64,000 nt of DNA from Narthecium ossifragum (lineage: Eukaryota > Streptophyta > Magnoliopsida > Dioscoreales > Nartheciaceae): assembly GCA_963920575.1 (NCBI GenBank), contig OY986965.1:15886290-15950289 (forward strand), written 5' to 3'. Each line of letters opens with the position of its first letter. The stretch's first letter is position 1. Under the pieces are notes generated by a model. That model saw nothing but the letters and a program-made list of their open reading frames with translations, searched no databases and was not told where the DNA came from. The position numbers were made by a program, and so were the translations under genes. Shown here piece by piece: positions 23,231-33,262 of the stretch.

Positions 23231-23270
23231 AACTCTCCGAAAACCCTAATACACCTTCGTTTTATAGGCC
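23231..23270 (-). promoter_or_regulatory. eL28 core promoter: TATA box and telo-box
   Basis: On the gene strand GGCCTATAAAACG places TATAAAA at 23266-23260. Some 11 bp downstream is the telo-box AAACCCTAA (plus-strand reading, 23241-23249), a hallmark of plant ribosomal protein promoters. Transcription would begin near 23235, giving a noncoding first exon with a GCCGCCGCC run (about 23185-23200) and an intron that ends at 22630. The donor of that intron is ambiguous. Confidence 0.75.
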
Positions 23271-23299
23271 GGGCTTTACAAACGGATCGGGATGTGTAA

Positions 23300-24017
23300 G
23301 CGGATATCCGACACTTTGTGAATCCAAACCCGATAAATAGCACGATGAGTAATGAACGAGATGCGTCCGAACGTAGGAGTCCGACCCTGGGCTCTGAAGC
23401 TTGAGCGGAGCTTGGTTGCGTAGATCAAGTTTTTACTCGGCGCTATTGAAGACTACTTTCTGCACGGTGGAAACCGTCAGTCAAGAAAATCGCCTATCTT
23501 GTGATGCAATGCCACCCACGAGGTTTTCATCTTCCTCCATGGGTTGGTCGAGCTTCTGATCCAAAACGCACATGATCCATTTTCTCATCTCCTCATCAAT
23601 GTATAACTACCCGAAAAACTTACCCACTATCTATCTAATTAGTAGTATCCAATCCAGCACTCACGGCCTCAAATTCCAATCCCACCTAAACACATCCACG
23701 ACCAAACATCAAATTCACCTTGTTTCCAATAAAGCCACAAGTACCAACATCCTGAATCCATCAAAAAAACAAGTAAAGTTGTGATTTTGATAGTGCCCAA
23801 CCTGCTAACATCTGATTAAGACCCAACAAACAAATTAAAAGCTCGGAGAAACACAAAGTTCTTCGTCGAGGTCCACAAAGCTCTACACCTGATGGGACGC
23901 CGATCCCGGAGCAATCAATATCGGCATGCTAGGGAGGTGATAAGGGGGCACGATGGAAGCGCCCCTCGAAAAGTTGAGGTGAAATTTATCTAGCATTGGA
24001 TTAAATAATCTCCGTGT
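23300..24017. other. Intergenic sequence upstream of eL28
   Basis: About 0.7 kb between the eL28 promoter and the MULE. I see no convincing exon, RNA gene or repeat here. Short open frames (for example at 23572-23784) have no recognisable domains and low-complexity content. Confidence 0.5.
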
Positions 24018-24024
24018 TATATTT

Positions 24025-27000
24025 GGGTAAATTATCATTTACTACGCTATAATTTCACAGATTTAACGATTAAGGCCTTATCCTTTTAATTTTCACTATT
24101 AAGGCCTGGACTACTTCCAACGACATTTCAATGTAGGACATCATGCTAACGCCATTCGTAGGCCTAACGGAGAGATGTCACGTGACCCTCACGTGACGGC
24201 AGCGACACTGTCCCCCCACCCTCTTCTCGCAACTCGTTCACCTCACAAGTGCGGCGCCGAGGCGTATACGTCCGTCGCGTTCTCGTTCACGGATAGCCCC
24301 GTCTGCGCGTGCTTGGCGCCGACTACCGAGATGGGTGGTGGCGCCGGCGCCCAAACACCCTTCGTCGTCCTAGCGGGGATCTTCTGGTCCCGGATGGCGC
24401 GGGCGAGGCGCGAGATCTCATGATCGCCGGAGGAGGGCCTCGTCATGGCCCTCGACTTCCGGAAGCGGATTCACGCGCCACTACCGCACGGGTTTTTGCA
24501 TGCATACGCATGGTTATAGCTATATGCGTTGTTATCATGTGGCTATCGTCCCTTTTTATACTATTGCTTGATTATGGTGACTCTGTTTTATAAGTTGCAT
24601 GGTGGCGTGTATATATAAGGAGAGAAGAAGGGTAGAAGGAGGAGAAGGATAGCCAAGATGGCTAAAGATCTTGGGTACAATGGAAGAGGATAAGGATAGA
24701 ACAAAGTTATAGCTGCATATATGCATGCCTACACGAGAAAAGTTATAGCTGCATACATAGCTGCATACATGCCATCGAGGATGTATGCAAAGATCGCAAG
24801 AGCTCAGCCACTCATCACGCTCGAGCTCCTTGCATGGAGAGATCCCGCGGTCTCGAATAGTTGATCGGGTTGGGCGCAACAGATCCTACGGCCCTAGCAT
24901 TGCCATGATCATCTTCTAAACCAAATCTCATCATAAATAAATCATGCGTTTCTACCATATAGCTTATGCACCCATTGGGATAATGGTGGTGGTGGGTGAT
25001 TGGCAGGTGCTCTGTGAGGATCCGTCCCTCTATTCCTGTAGCTCGTTGTTGACCGCAAGGGCAATTTGGTAAATTGCACATTGTTGGTTTGTTTCACACC
25101 CACGTGTGCACACACATGCCTTGTTTTGGTGTATGTGTTTGAATAGAATGGCTAGGTGGACCCGGGATCGGAAGATCCCAGCTCAGGCGCGCAAAAGCTT
25201 ACTTTTGGGCAGCTGGCGGCCCGTGAGCGATCGATCGCTCTAGGAGCGATCGATCGGACTCGTGAGTGAGTCGGCGCTGTTTTCCTCCGCGAGGATGGCC
25301 GTCGTGGCCGTCACTCCCTTTGTCAGGGAGGGGATGGCCTCGTCCCCTTTTCCCCGGCATTCCCGGCTTTCCCCCGGGCTTTTCTTTCTCTTCCCTTCCC
25401 TTCTCTTCTCTTCTCTTCTTCTCCTTTCCTGCTTCTTCTTCCCGCAAGCAGAGCTTCCTCTGTTTTCTCCCGGCAGCCCCTTCTTCTTCGTCGTTCTCCC
25501 TCCTCCGGCCACCATTTTGGGAGCTTGAAGGCTCGTTGGAATCGTGGCGACGTGAGGACGATCCCTGACGTGGGTTGGAGCTTGGTTAGCAGCTGTTTAG
25601 CGAGCAATCAACCAAGGTTTAGCGGTTTCGGTAGGTGTTCTACCTACATGCACTATTTAATGGGATTCTCCAAATTTAACCGTTGGATCTTGATGATCTT
25701 ATTGTATTAGATGTATCTTGTCTAGTAGAATTTATGCTTTAAGTTTCATGATCTTTGGATGAGTTTTGAGTAGGATTTATGCATGATTAATCTCGGATTT
25801 TCAGGTTTTCTGCTGTTCTTGAAGAACAGCCGGCTTGCGGCGAGTTTTCCCGCTTGTACGAGCATGATCTTGGGTTTTGTTGAATACAAGAGTTGTAGAT
25901 CTCTAAGTTAGCTCTCCATTCCATCTTATTTCGCAGTTTTTCGATTTTCCTACGAATTGTTATGAATTTATTACTGGCGGGCTACGCTCCATTCCATCTT
26001 ATTTTGCAGTTTTCCGATTTTCCTACGAATTGTTATGAATTTATTACTGGCGGGCTGCGTTGCAGTAATTAATTAGTAAGTTAGTTTAATTAGTGGTTTT
26101 GATTAGCATTTTTCCATTAATCTAACCGTTGGATGATTCTCGATTTTGGATATGTTGATCCATACATGTAGATCTACTGGAGTCTAAGTTGGATCGTAAA
26201 TCCGACATCGTTTGGACGTCGGATCTATGGGATCAACTGGCTGCCATGTAGAGAACGTTTGATGTTTGGTATATAATATTATATGCCGAAATATAATATT
26301 ATACTTTTACTGTTCATTAGCGTTTTTGGGAATGTTTAGTATAAATGAGCCAAATGTGTGCCATGTTCTGATGCTTGTTTATATTGTCTTGATTGTTGCA
26401 TGTTTATATTATTAATTATCTGTCTGTTAATATTATTAATTATCTGCCTGTTTATTCTGTTTTATAATTGTCTTGCTTTCCTGCGCATTAGAGGCATGTT
26501 AGGCTAGGGCGTGGGTTTGGGGTTGTCCCTAGTACTCCAGTATCAATAGCTAAGTGGTGGATGTCGTTACCCCCGCATGGGTGTCCTACTGGTATCGTCA
26601 TTGTCCACCCTGCGTCTGGGATTATCGGAGGTGGTCCACCCATGAACAGTGGCCATCGGAGGGACATACTATGGACAAGAACCCTGGGGGTATCGAAGGG
26701 ATTTATGATTTGGAGTTTAGGGGTTGTACTGGGTCTGTTACCTTGAGTGATGGGAGATGGTTGTCGTAATCACGGTTGTTCCGCCAAGTGTGGAGGTCCC
26801 GCTTGGAGAGGGGTGTCCTACGGGTAGCGTCATGTCCACCCTATGTCAGGGACTGTCGGAGTTGGACCACCCTTGAGCAGTGGCCGTCGGAGGACGTACT
26901 TTGGACATGTGCCCTTCAGGTTATTGACGGGATTTATGGGGTCCCTAGCAGGCCTCAGCACTTGGCACAGAGTTAGTACGGTTGGAGTCGCCTTCCTTGT

Positions 27001-28018
27001 GTGTGTCGTAGAGTAGAACCCTACTGAGCTTTTTGCTCATTCCTACCTGGACCGTGGTATTTGTAGGTGCAGGTACCAGCGCTCCTCCTGTGGGCCCCCA
27101 GTGTTCATCCTGCGGCAGTGCGTCGCCAGCATACCATGTTTGAGGGCCAGGACGGCTTTTGCTGTGCGTTTGCGGAGACTCCATAAGATGTATTTTCTTT
27201 TTGATAATTGTATATGTAAATCTTGTGTAACTCTGATAGATGTAAATATTGTTACATGTATAGTTTTGGTTTAGTAATTGTTAGATTACTGTTGTCCTTG
27301 TTTATTCTTGTATTTGTTCCGCCAGCTTGTTGTCAGTAGATGTAGGTTTCCCCCTCGTGTCCCGGTCCGGGGTGGGTTTCCTGGGCCGGGGCGCGACATG
27401 CTCCGAGGGTTGTGGTGGGATCACTCGTGGCTCGATGTCGCCATTCAGGTGCAGGTATGGCATGAAGGCGACGGTGAGAGGATGATTGAATCATGAGAAA
27501 GGATGAAATGCGAGAAGGTGGGGATTGATAAGGAGGATGTCTTTGAGAGATAACGAGGAAGTTGAGCTTCTTCGGCAGATCCGTCGTCAGACCGTCATGT
27601 TGGCCTGGGCGTGTTCAATCTCCTTCACCGATGGCGCACGTCTTCTCATTGGAACTGATGACCAGGATTTGCTCGGACGAGGAGATCCTTAGGCACGGGC
27701 CCACCGTGATCCTTAGGCATGGCGCTATCCGTCAATGAGAACGCGGCGGACGTACACGCCCCGCCGCCGGCACTTGCGAGGCGAACGAGCTGCGAGAAGA
27801 GGGTGGGGGGAAGCGTGACGGGTGCCGTCACGTGAGGGTCACGTGACGTCCCTCTGTTAGGCCTACGAACGGCGTCAGCATGATGTCCTACATTGAAACG
27901 TTGTTGGAAGTCCAGGGCCTTAATAGTGAAAATTAAAAGGATAGGGCCTTAATCGTTAAATTTGTGAAATTATAGGGTAAATTTGTGAAATTATAGGGTA
28001 GTAAATGGTAATTTACCC
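24025..28018. mobile_element. MULE (Mutator-like) with ~290-bp terminal inverted repeats
   Basis: The left end starts GGGTAAATTATCATTTACTA. The right end is its complement, ending GGTAATTTACCC at 28018. The inverted repeats extend through CACGTGACCCTCACGTGACG to about 24305 on the left and from about 27735 on the right. The right repeat carries an extra ~21-bp tandem copy near 27950-27995. The flanks are 7-bp direct repeats TATATTT (24018-24024 and 28019-28025), slightly short for the usual 8-11 bp. No transposase is seen. The interior (24306-25007 and 27404-27734) has GC-rich stretches that could be captured gene pieces, but I could not identify them. A solo LTR sits inside. Confidence 0.82.
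25013..27398 (+). mobile_element. Solo LTR of TGTGAGGA family (2386 bp) with TGCTC duplication
   Basis: It starts TGTGAGGATCCGTCCCTC and ends GGGCCGGGGCGCGACA. Exact 5-bp repeats TGCTC flank it at 25008-25012 and 27399-27403. It belongs to the same family as 29507-31678, 52651-55388 and the LTRs of 33263-42874. Inside are GAGCGATCGATCGCTC palindromes (25225-25260), a CT-rich tract, an AT palindrome (26270-26300), two diverged ~200-bp internal repeats (about 26540-26770 and 26770-26990) and the hairpin TGAGC-TTTTT-GCTCA (27025-27039). Orientation is taken from the complete element. Confidence 0.93.
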
Positions 28019-28140
28019 TATATTTTATAACTAACTGAACTCATGTGTTGGGTGTTTTGCTACCCTTGGATTGAAGAGATCATGGTTGTCTGATGTAACA
28101 GGATTATTAACTCATAACCGTTCTGCTATATATATATATA

Positions 28141-28847
28141 CTAGTGGGGTCTCCTGCCACTTGGCGGCAGGGTAACCACCATCTCCCCTCATAACTCCCC
28201 ACTAACCCCCCCCTAACTCCCCCTTCCCCCACTACCCCCTCCACATCAGCAGCCACATAAGATAAACCCTATCACATAGGATTGTAGAGCTGATTATGTC
28301 GGGTTCAAGACGGAATGGCCTGATGATGTTGGAGAAGATCATGCAACTAATCAAACAAAAAAAAAATATTACACAGAGACTCCTAAAAAAAAGTGAAACT
28401 TCGGCTCCGTTTGGTACGGGGATAGTTAATCCGGGATAACTTTTATCTCGGATTAAGAGGGGAATATTCCCCTTATTCCACACTTTATCTCCAAACACCT
28501 ATAAAAAGTTATCCCCATTCCACCTACTACTTCTCTCTATTTTTTCCTTATTCTAAGTAATCATTACTACTTAACCCAAAATAACTTTTATCCCCGTACC
28601 AAACGAGGCCTTAAATAACTCTCTCTTCATTCTCTTACAATCGTATATCATCCTTATATAGGAGCATGGTTATAAAATAACCTTTGGTTGTCCTATTGGC
28701 ATCCTATTTGGCAGGCTTAGTCCTATGTGGCTGCTGATGTGGAGGGGTATTGTGGAGGAGGGGGGGTTAGTGGGGGTTAGTGGGGAGTTATGAGGGAGGT
28801 GAGGGGAGATGGTGGTTACCCTGCCACATGGCAGGGGATAGGACTAG
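28141..28847. repeat. Palindromic element with Helitron-like 3' ends at both sides
   Basis: Both termini read, outward, hairpin then CTAG then T. The right side is CCCTGCCACATGGCAGGG...GGACTAG/T. The left, on the other strand, is CCTGCCGCCAAGTGGCAGG...CCACTAG/T. About 130 bp of each arm are homologous, including ACCACCATCTCCCCTC and CCACATCAGCAGCCACATA. The element encloses a separate MITE (28403-28610). It may be two Helitron-like ends head to head, or a foldback element. Confidence 0.65.
28403..28610. mobile_element. MITE (208 bp, GGCTCCGTTTGGTACGGGGA ends)
   Basis: Terminal inverted repeats run from GGCTCCGTTTGGTACGGGGA to TCCCCGTACCAAACGAGGCC, about 22 bp with one or two mismatches. There is an AT-rich interior and no coding sequence. 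The ends resemble PIF/Harbinger (Tourist-like) MITEs of grasses and other monocots. The flanks TTC and TTA allow an imperfect 3-bp target duplication. Confidence 0.75.
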
Positions 28848-28848
28848 T

Positions 28849-29190
28849 CATCCTTATATGGAGTCATGATTATAAAATAACCTTTGGTTGTTCTACGTGG
28901 CGGGGAATGTCTTATGTGGCGTCTATGTGGCATGATAATTCTAGGTTGATGGGGGTTTATTGGGAGGGAGTTATTGGGTGGTTATTGGGATGTGGTTGGT
29001 GGTTACCCTGCCACTTGGCAGGGTAGCCACCATCTCCCCTCATAACTCCCCACTAACCCCTCCTAACTCCCCCCTCCCCCACTACTACCCCTCCACATCA
29101 GCAGCCACATAGGATATATCTGCCACGTAGGACGCCAACTAGGACAAACCAAAAAATGCACTTCTTAACCATCCTGCTATATAAGGATGA
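28849..29190. mobile_element. Small inverted-repeat element (CATCCTTATAT ends)
   Basis: The left end CATCCTTATATGGAG and the right end ATATAAGGATG are inverted repeats, and homology extends about 35 bp inward (TGGTTA, TTTGGTT). A further copy of the left end lies at 28648. The middle repeats the CCCTGCCACTTGGCAGGG hairpin and the CTCCCCACTAACCCC tract of the neighbouring palindromic element, so these sequences have been shuffled together. The class is uncertain. Confidence 0.6.
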
Positions 29191-29218
29191 CTAGCAAATA
29201 CCCGTGCCTAAGACACAG
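29191..29218 (-). mobile_element. Helitron 3' terminus
   Basis: The minus strand reads CTGTGTCTTAGGCACGGGTA then TTTGCTAG/T. This fits the plant Helitron 3' consensus (a GCACGGGTA core, a short hairpin and terminal CTAG followed by T). It is closely related to the plus-strand terminus at 45936-45963. The body would extend to higher coordinates. Its 5' TC end was not located, perhaps because later insertions separate it. Confidence 0.7.
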
Positions 29219-29506
29219 ATATTATAATTTTTTTGTGATTTATAAGTTGGTTAATGTCTGAGCAGTTGTTCAAGAGTGATGATTTACAATATCCATTTAT
29301 CTAGAGGCGTAGATCTTTTTATTCGAGAATTACAAAATCCAATAGTGTCTTAGCCATTGAATCCTTACTCGAATAATGCTAAACAAAAAATAGCTCCAAT
29401 CCTTTACTCAAATAATGCTAAAAAAAGATAGCTCTGTGTTTTGTATTGGCTCATGTCTGAGCCGTTGGATTATAAAGATCAACGGCCCATGTAAGGGAAG
29501 GCTTAG

Positions 29507-31678
29507 TGTGAGGACTTGCCCCTCCATCCCTGTGGCTTGCTGTTTACCCCAAGGGCAATTTGGGAAATTGCGCCTTGGCGGTCGTGTCACACTGGCTGTG
29601 CACACACAGACCTTGGTTGATGCTTGTTTTTGCTTAGAAAGGTTAGGTGGACCCTGGTTCGGTAGTCCTGGGCTTGGGCTTGTGGCTCAGCCCAAGGTAG
29701 TCGTTTTGGGCAAGGGAGATCGATCTCCATGACCATGAAGATCGATCTCTATGTGCCTAGTGGTCGCCGTTCTGGGCGAGGAAGATCGATCTCCATAGCC
29801 ATGAAGATCGATCTCCCTGTGCCTGGAAGTCTCTGTCGGTGACTTCCGAAGGACGGCCACCGCGGTGGCCATCGCTTCCCCTGTCAGGGGAGGGAGAACT
29901 TTCCCTCCCCTCCCCCAGCTTTTCCCCGCTTTAGGCGGCTTTCCCCCGGCCTTACCCGCCCCTTCCCCCTTCCTTTCTTCCCCTTCTTCTCTTCTTCTTC
30001 CTCGCGGCTCTGCTTTCCCCTGTTCCGGCTGAGAGCTTTCGCTCGCCGTTCTTCCTCCTCCGGCCACCTCTCCGGGAGCTTGAAGGCTCGTTGGGTTCGT
30101 GGCAAGGCGAGGAAGGTCCTGGGGTAGGACTTGTGGATCGAAGCTGCGTTGAAGAGGTAGGGTTCTTCTTCTAAAACTCCGGCTGTTTGAGGGTTTTGAA
30201 TCCGGGTTTTGTTTTGCTTAGATCTCCTTGTGGAGTTGTTCCTTCCCGGTTTTGAAGCCTTGAGTAGCTTCGTGGCACTGAGATCTACCAGCCCACCTAG
30301 TTTGGTGAGGTATGGTGGCGGTTTCCGGCGGTGTTCCTCGCCGTCCGGCCGCCGGCGTGAACCCAATCATGATCGATCTCTTGGGAAGAAATCGATCTTG
30401 GTCGGAGTGGCCCAGCCCGCCCGAGCGAGAGTGATCTCCCTGGGAGGGAGATCGATCTCTTGGCGGTTGGTGCCTGTGCGGTTTGCGTCCACGTCACCTA
30501 CAAGATCGATCTTCATATGGGTGGAGATCGATCTCGTGGGGGTGACCAGGACGGGTGCTTCTAGCCTCGAGGAAGATCGATCTCCATGCTATAGGAGATC
30601 GATCTCCTTCAGTGCAGCGAGGGTTTTACTTGCTTTAAGTGCTGTTTTGCCCGCGGGGCTTCGCATGCAAGTGATTTTTACGGTTTTGCCCTCGGGGCTT
30701 ATCCTGTAATGAGTTATGCATGAATGCTTACCGCCTTGTGGTTGAACCGAGAGGGTGATGTCTCTCGGGGTGTGTAGAATAAATGGGCTGACGGTATGCC
30801 CTTACCGCTTTGTGGTGAACTGGGGGAGTCATGACTCTCGGGAGTGTTTAGTATAAATGGGCCGAAGGTGTGCCCTTGCTGTGTTGGTTGTTTACAGCTT
30901 TATCATATCTATCCTGCCCTGTTTACCTATGCATTAGACATGATAGGGTAGGTTGGGTGGGTGTTGACTCTGCTGCTTAGAGTACCGAGTGATGGTAGTC
31001 TTAACCTCGGTTGTTCCGCCAAGTGCGGAGATCCCGCTTGGAGAAGGGGGTCCTACTGGTTGCGTCGTGTCCACCCTGTGTCAGGGAATGTCGGAGTTGC
31101 CCACCCCTGAGCAGTGGCGTTATCGGAGATACGCACCTAGGACAGGAACCCTTCGGGTTATTGATGGGATTGTGGGATCCTTGGCAAGCCTCGGTACTTG
31201 GCATCAGAGTGTGTCCGGTTGCTTTACCCTTGTTTGTGGGAGTTGTAGAGTAGGACCCTGCTGAGCTGTTGCTCATGGCTACCTGGACTGTGTTTGTTAC
31301 AGGTGCAGGTGGCCGCTCTGTCCCAGTGTTACCCCCTCGGTCGTCTCGTGGCAGCGCTCCAGATCCTGACCATGTCTGAGGGTCAGGATGGGTTCGTCTG
31401 TGCGTTCGCGGAGACCCCGGTGGGTGGTGTGGCTTCTTTTTGGGGACTGTGATCCCTTGTAGCTGTTGTACTAAACCCTGTTAACTTTTATTGCTGGTTT
31501 GTAATAAATGTTAATAGTTGTTTAGTTAGCTTGCTTCCGCTCTTTCTCTGTGCCGTTCAGCTGTTTCCGCCAGCTGGGCTTTAGTCTCAACTGTTTCCAC
31601 CAGTTGAGGCTGTGGTTGTGGTTCTTTCTCCCCCTCGCGCCCCCGGCCCGGTCGCGCTCTGCGGGTCGGGGCGCGACA
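29507..31678 (+). mobile_element. Solo LTR of TGTGAGGA family (2172 bp) with CTTAG duplication
   Basis: It starts TGTGAGGACTTGCCCCTCC, ends GGGTCGGGGCGCGACA and is flanked by exact CTTAG repeats (29502-29506 and 31679-31683). It contains two groups of AGATCGATCT palindromes (29718-29812 and 30369-30611), a CT-rich tract, one copy of the ~200-bp internal repeat seen twice in the LTR at 25013, and the hairpin TGAGC-TGTT-GCTCA (31262-31275). A short open frame starting MSEGQDGF lies at 31372-31452. Confidence 0.93.
29718..30611. repeat. AGATCGATCT palindrome groups in solo LTR
   Basis: The decamer AGATCGATCT or a one-base variant occurs about four times in 29718-29812 and about eight times in 30369-30611. 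Typical contexts are GGAGATCGATCTCC and GAAGATCGATCTCCATG. Between the groups is a 400-bp pyrimidine-rich tract. The variant differs from that in sister LTRs (GAGCGATCGATCGCTC, GGATCGATCC). Confidence 0.88.
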
Positions 31679-31683
31679 CTTAG

Positions 31684-33257
31684 GGTTACAAATCCAAGCC
31701 TAACCTCTTTCATCCAGCAGCCAACACACTCGCCCCCTCCTCGCGATCTCTCTCTCGGCCTCTTTCAACAGACGTCAGTCACAACGCCACGGCCCTTTCT
31801 CCTCATCTCCTTCCCCCCTTTCTCTTCTTTCCAACCATACCAAGCTCGACGCCGGCCGACCTCATGACGTCACCCCTTTTCACCACTAAAAAGCATTGGT
31901 GCATTCGATCATTCAAAAGCTAAAGTGGCACGATGATATGAGCACTTATAATCACAAACGAAACAAAAAAGAACCAGTCAAAAGAGCAGCGAAATATTCC
32001 ATTTCTTTCATAAAATCAACCAAGAAACCGACTTTAACCCTACTTATACCCAAGAAAACGATCAGAATAAAAAATTGAAGAAATGCAACCAATCAACCAA
32101 GCCAATCTATCAAAACATCCAAAATTCCATCAACCCTCCACCAAAAAATCCCAAGAAACCCAAAAAAAATAGACCAAAAGACTCAGACGAACACTACCTC
32201 ATTGGAATCAGTCGCCGGCTTCTCAGCTGGTCGCAGAGCACCGTCTGGGCGAGGTCGGCGTGACCTCACGACGTCACCTTTATTTCTCTCGGAGCCTGCG
32301 ACGACGCCGACCAAGGTCGCACCTCGACGTCAGGCTCCTCCGCCTCAATGCCAAGCGCCAGCACCCATCTTCGCCGCCCCGATCACGCCCTCGAAGCTTG
32401 CCACAACGCCGAGCGCCCGTCTCCGCCAGACGAATGGCGCTCGGGCCACGGCCTCAGAGCTTGCCATAGACGTCGAGCGCCCGTCTCCGCCAGACAATGG
32501 AGAGATGCCGATGGGAGTAAGACCGGGGCGAGGCCGACGCCGGAGAATGGCATTCGCTGAGGAGATGGGAAGCGACGGCGGCGGCGACCAGCTTGGCGAG
32601 AGGACGACGGATATCGGGGGCTGGGCCGCGATCGACGAAGACGGTCGGGTGGAGAAGCTTGACGCGATCGGCGTAGATGGTCGGGCTGTGCCTCCTCCTC
32701 CTTTCTCTATCTTCTTGGACAGCAACCTGCTTGGCGAGAGGACGATGGAGATCGAGGGCTGGGCCGCGATCGGCGAAGATGGCCGAGTTGAGGAATGAGA
32801 GGCAGCGCCCACTCGCAACCGAAGGGAGAAAAAGGGTGAGGTGGAGCGTGCGACACGACGCGGCACGGAGCTCGAGGACCGCCTGGTTGGGTGTCCGTTC
32901 GTGGATCTTGTCGATGGCGTGTTGGATGAGGTCGGCGATGTTCATGGATCTTGTGGCTGACGGCGGGTTGAGCGAGGTCAGGCGACGTCGGCGTGGGGAG
33001 AGGAGAGATGATGGGTGAGAGGAACACTACCTCGGGCGTCGCCGGCTTCTCAGCTGGTCGTACAGCACCATCTGGGCGAGGTCGGCGACATCGGGCGTCG
33101 GGAATGGTCGATGGCGTCGAGTGTCGGGCGTGGCTTGGTTGGCGACGGTGTGGGGCAATGGTCAAGCCGTTCGGGTTGGGCGAGGTCGGCGACAGCGTGG
33201 CTGACGGCGGGTTGGGCGAGGTCGGACGAGGTCGGCGTAGGGAGAGGAGAGGGGATG
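31684..33257. other. Sequence between solo LTR and complete element, GC-rich with direct repeats
   Basis: 31684-32200 is mixed and then A-rich. 32200-33257 is about 65% GC by eye and full of direct repeats. Examples are GTCGCCGGCTTCTCAGCTGG at about 32211 and 33041, GAGCGCCCGTCTCCGCCAGA at about 32411 and 32478, and GGGCTGGGCCGCGATCG at about 32617 and 32757. Long open frames on both strands follow the base composition and repeat content, and none shows a known domain. The tract continues after the inserted element at 42875, so it was one block before insertion. Confidence 0.6.
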
Positions 33258-33262
33258 GGTGA

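Noticed and set aside
24309..24593. Open frames in the MULE interior as a transposase
   Set aside because: No MULE transposase motif (DDE region or zinc finger) is visible, and the frames are short and overlapping.
32202..32798. 198-codon open frame in GC-rich tract
   Set aside because: Long frames occur on several strands and phases here because stops are rare at this base composition. The predicted peptide is made of DNA-level direct repeats and shows no domain.
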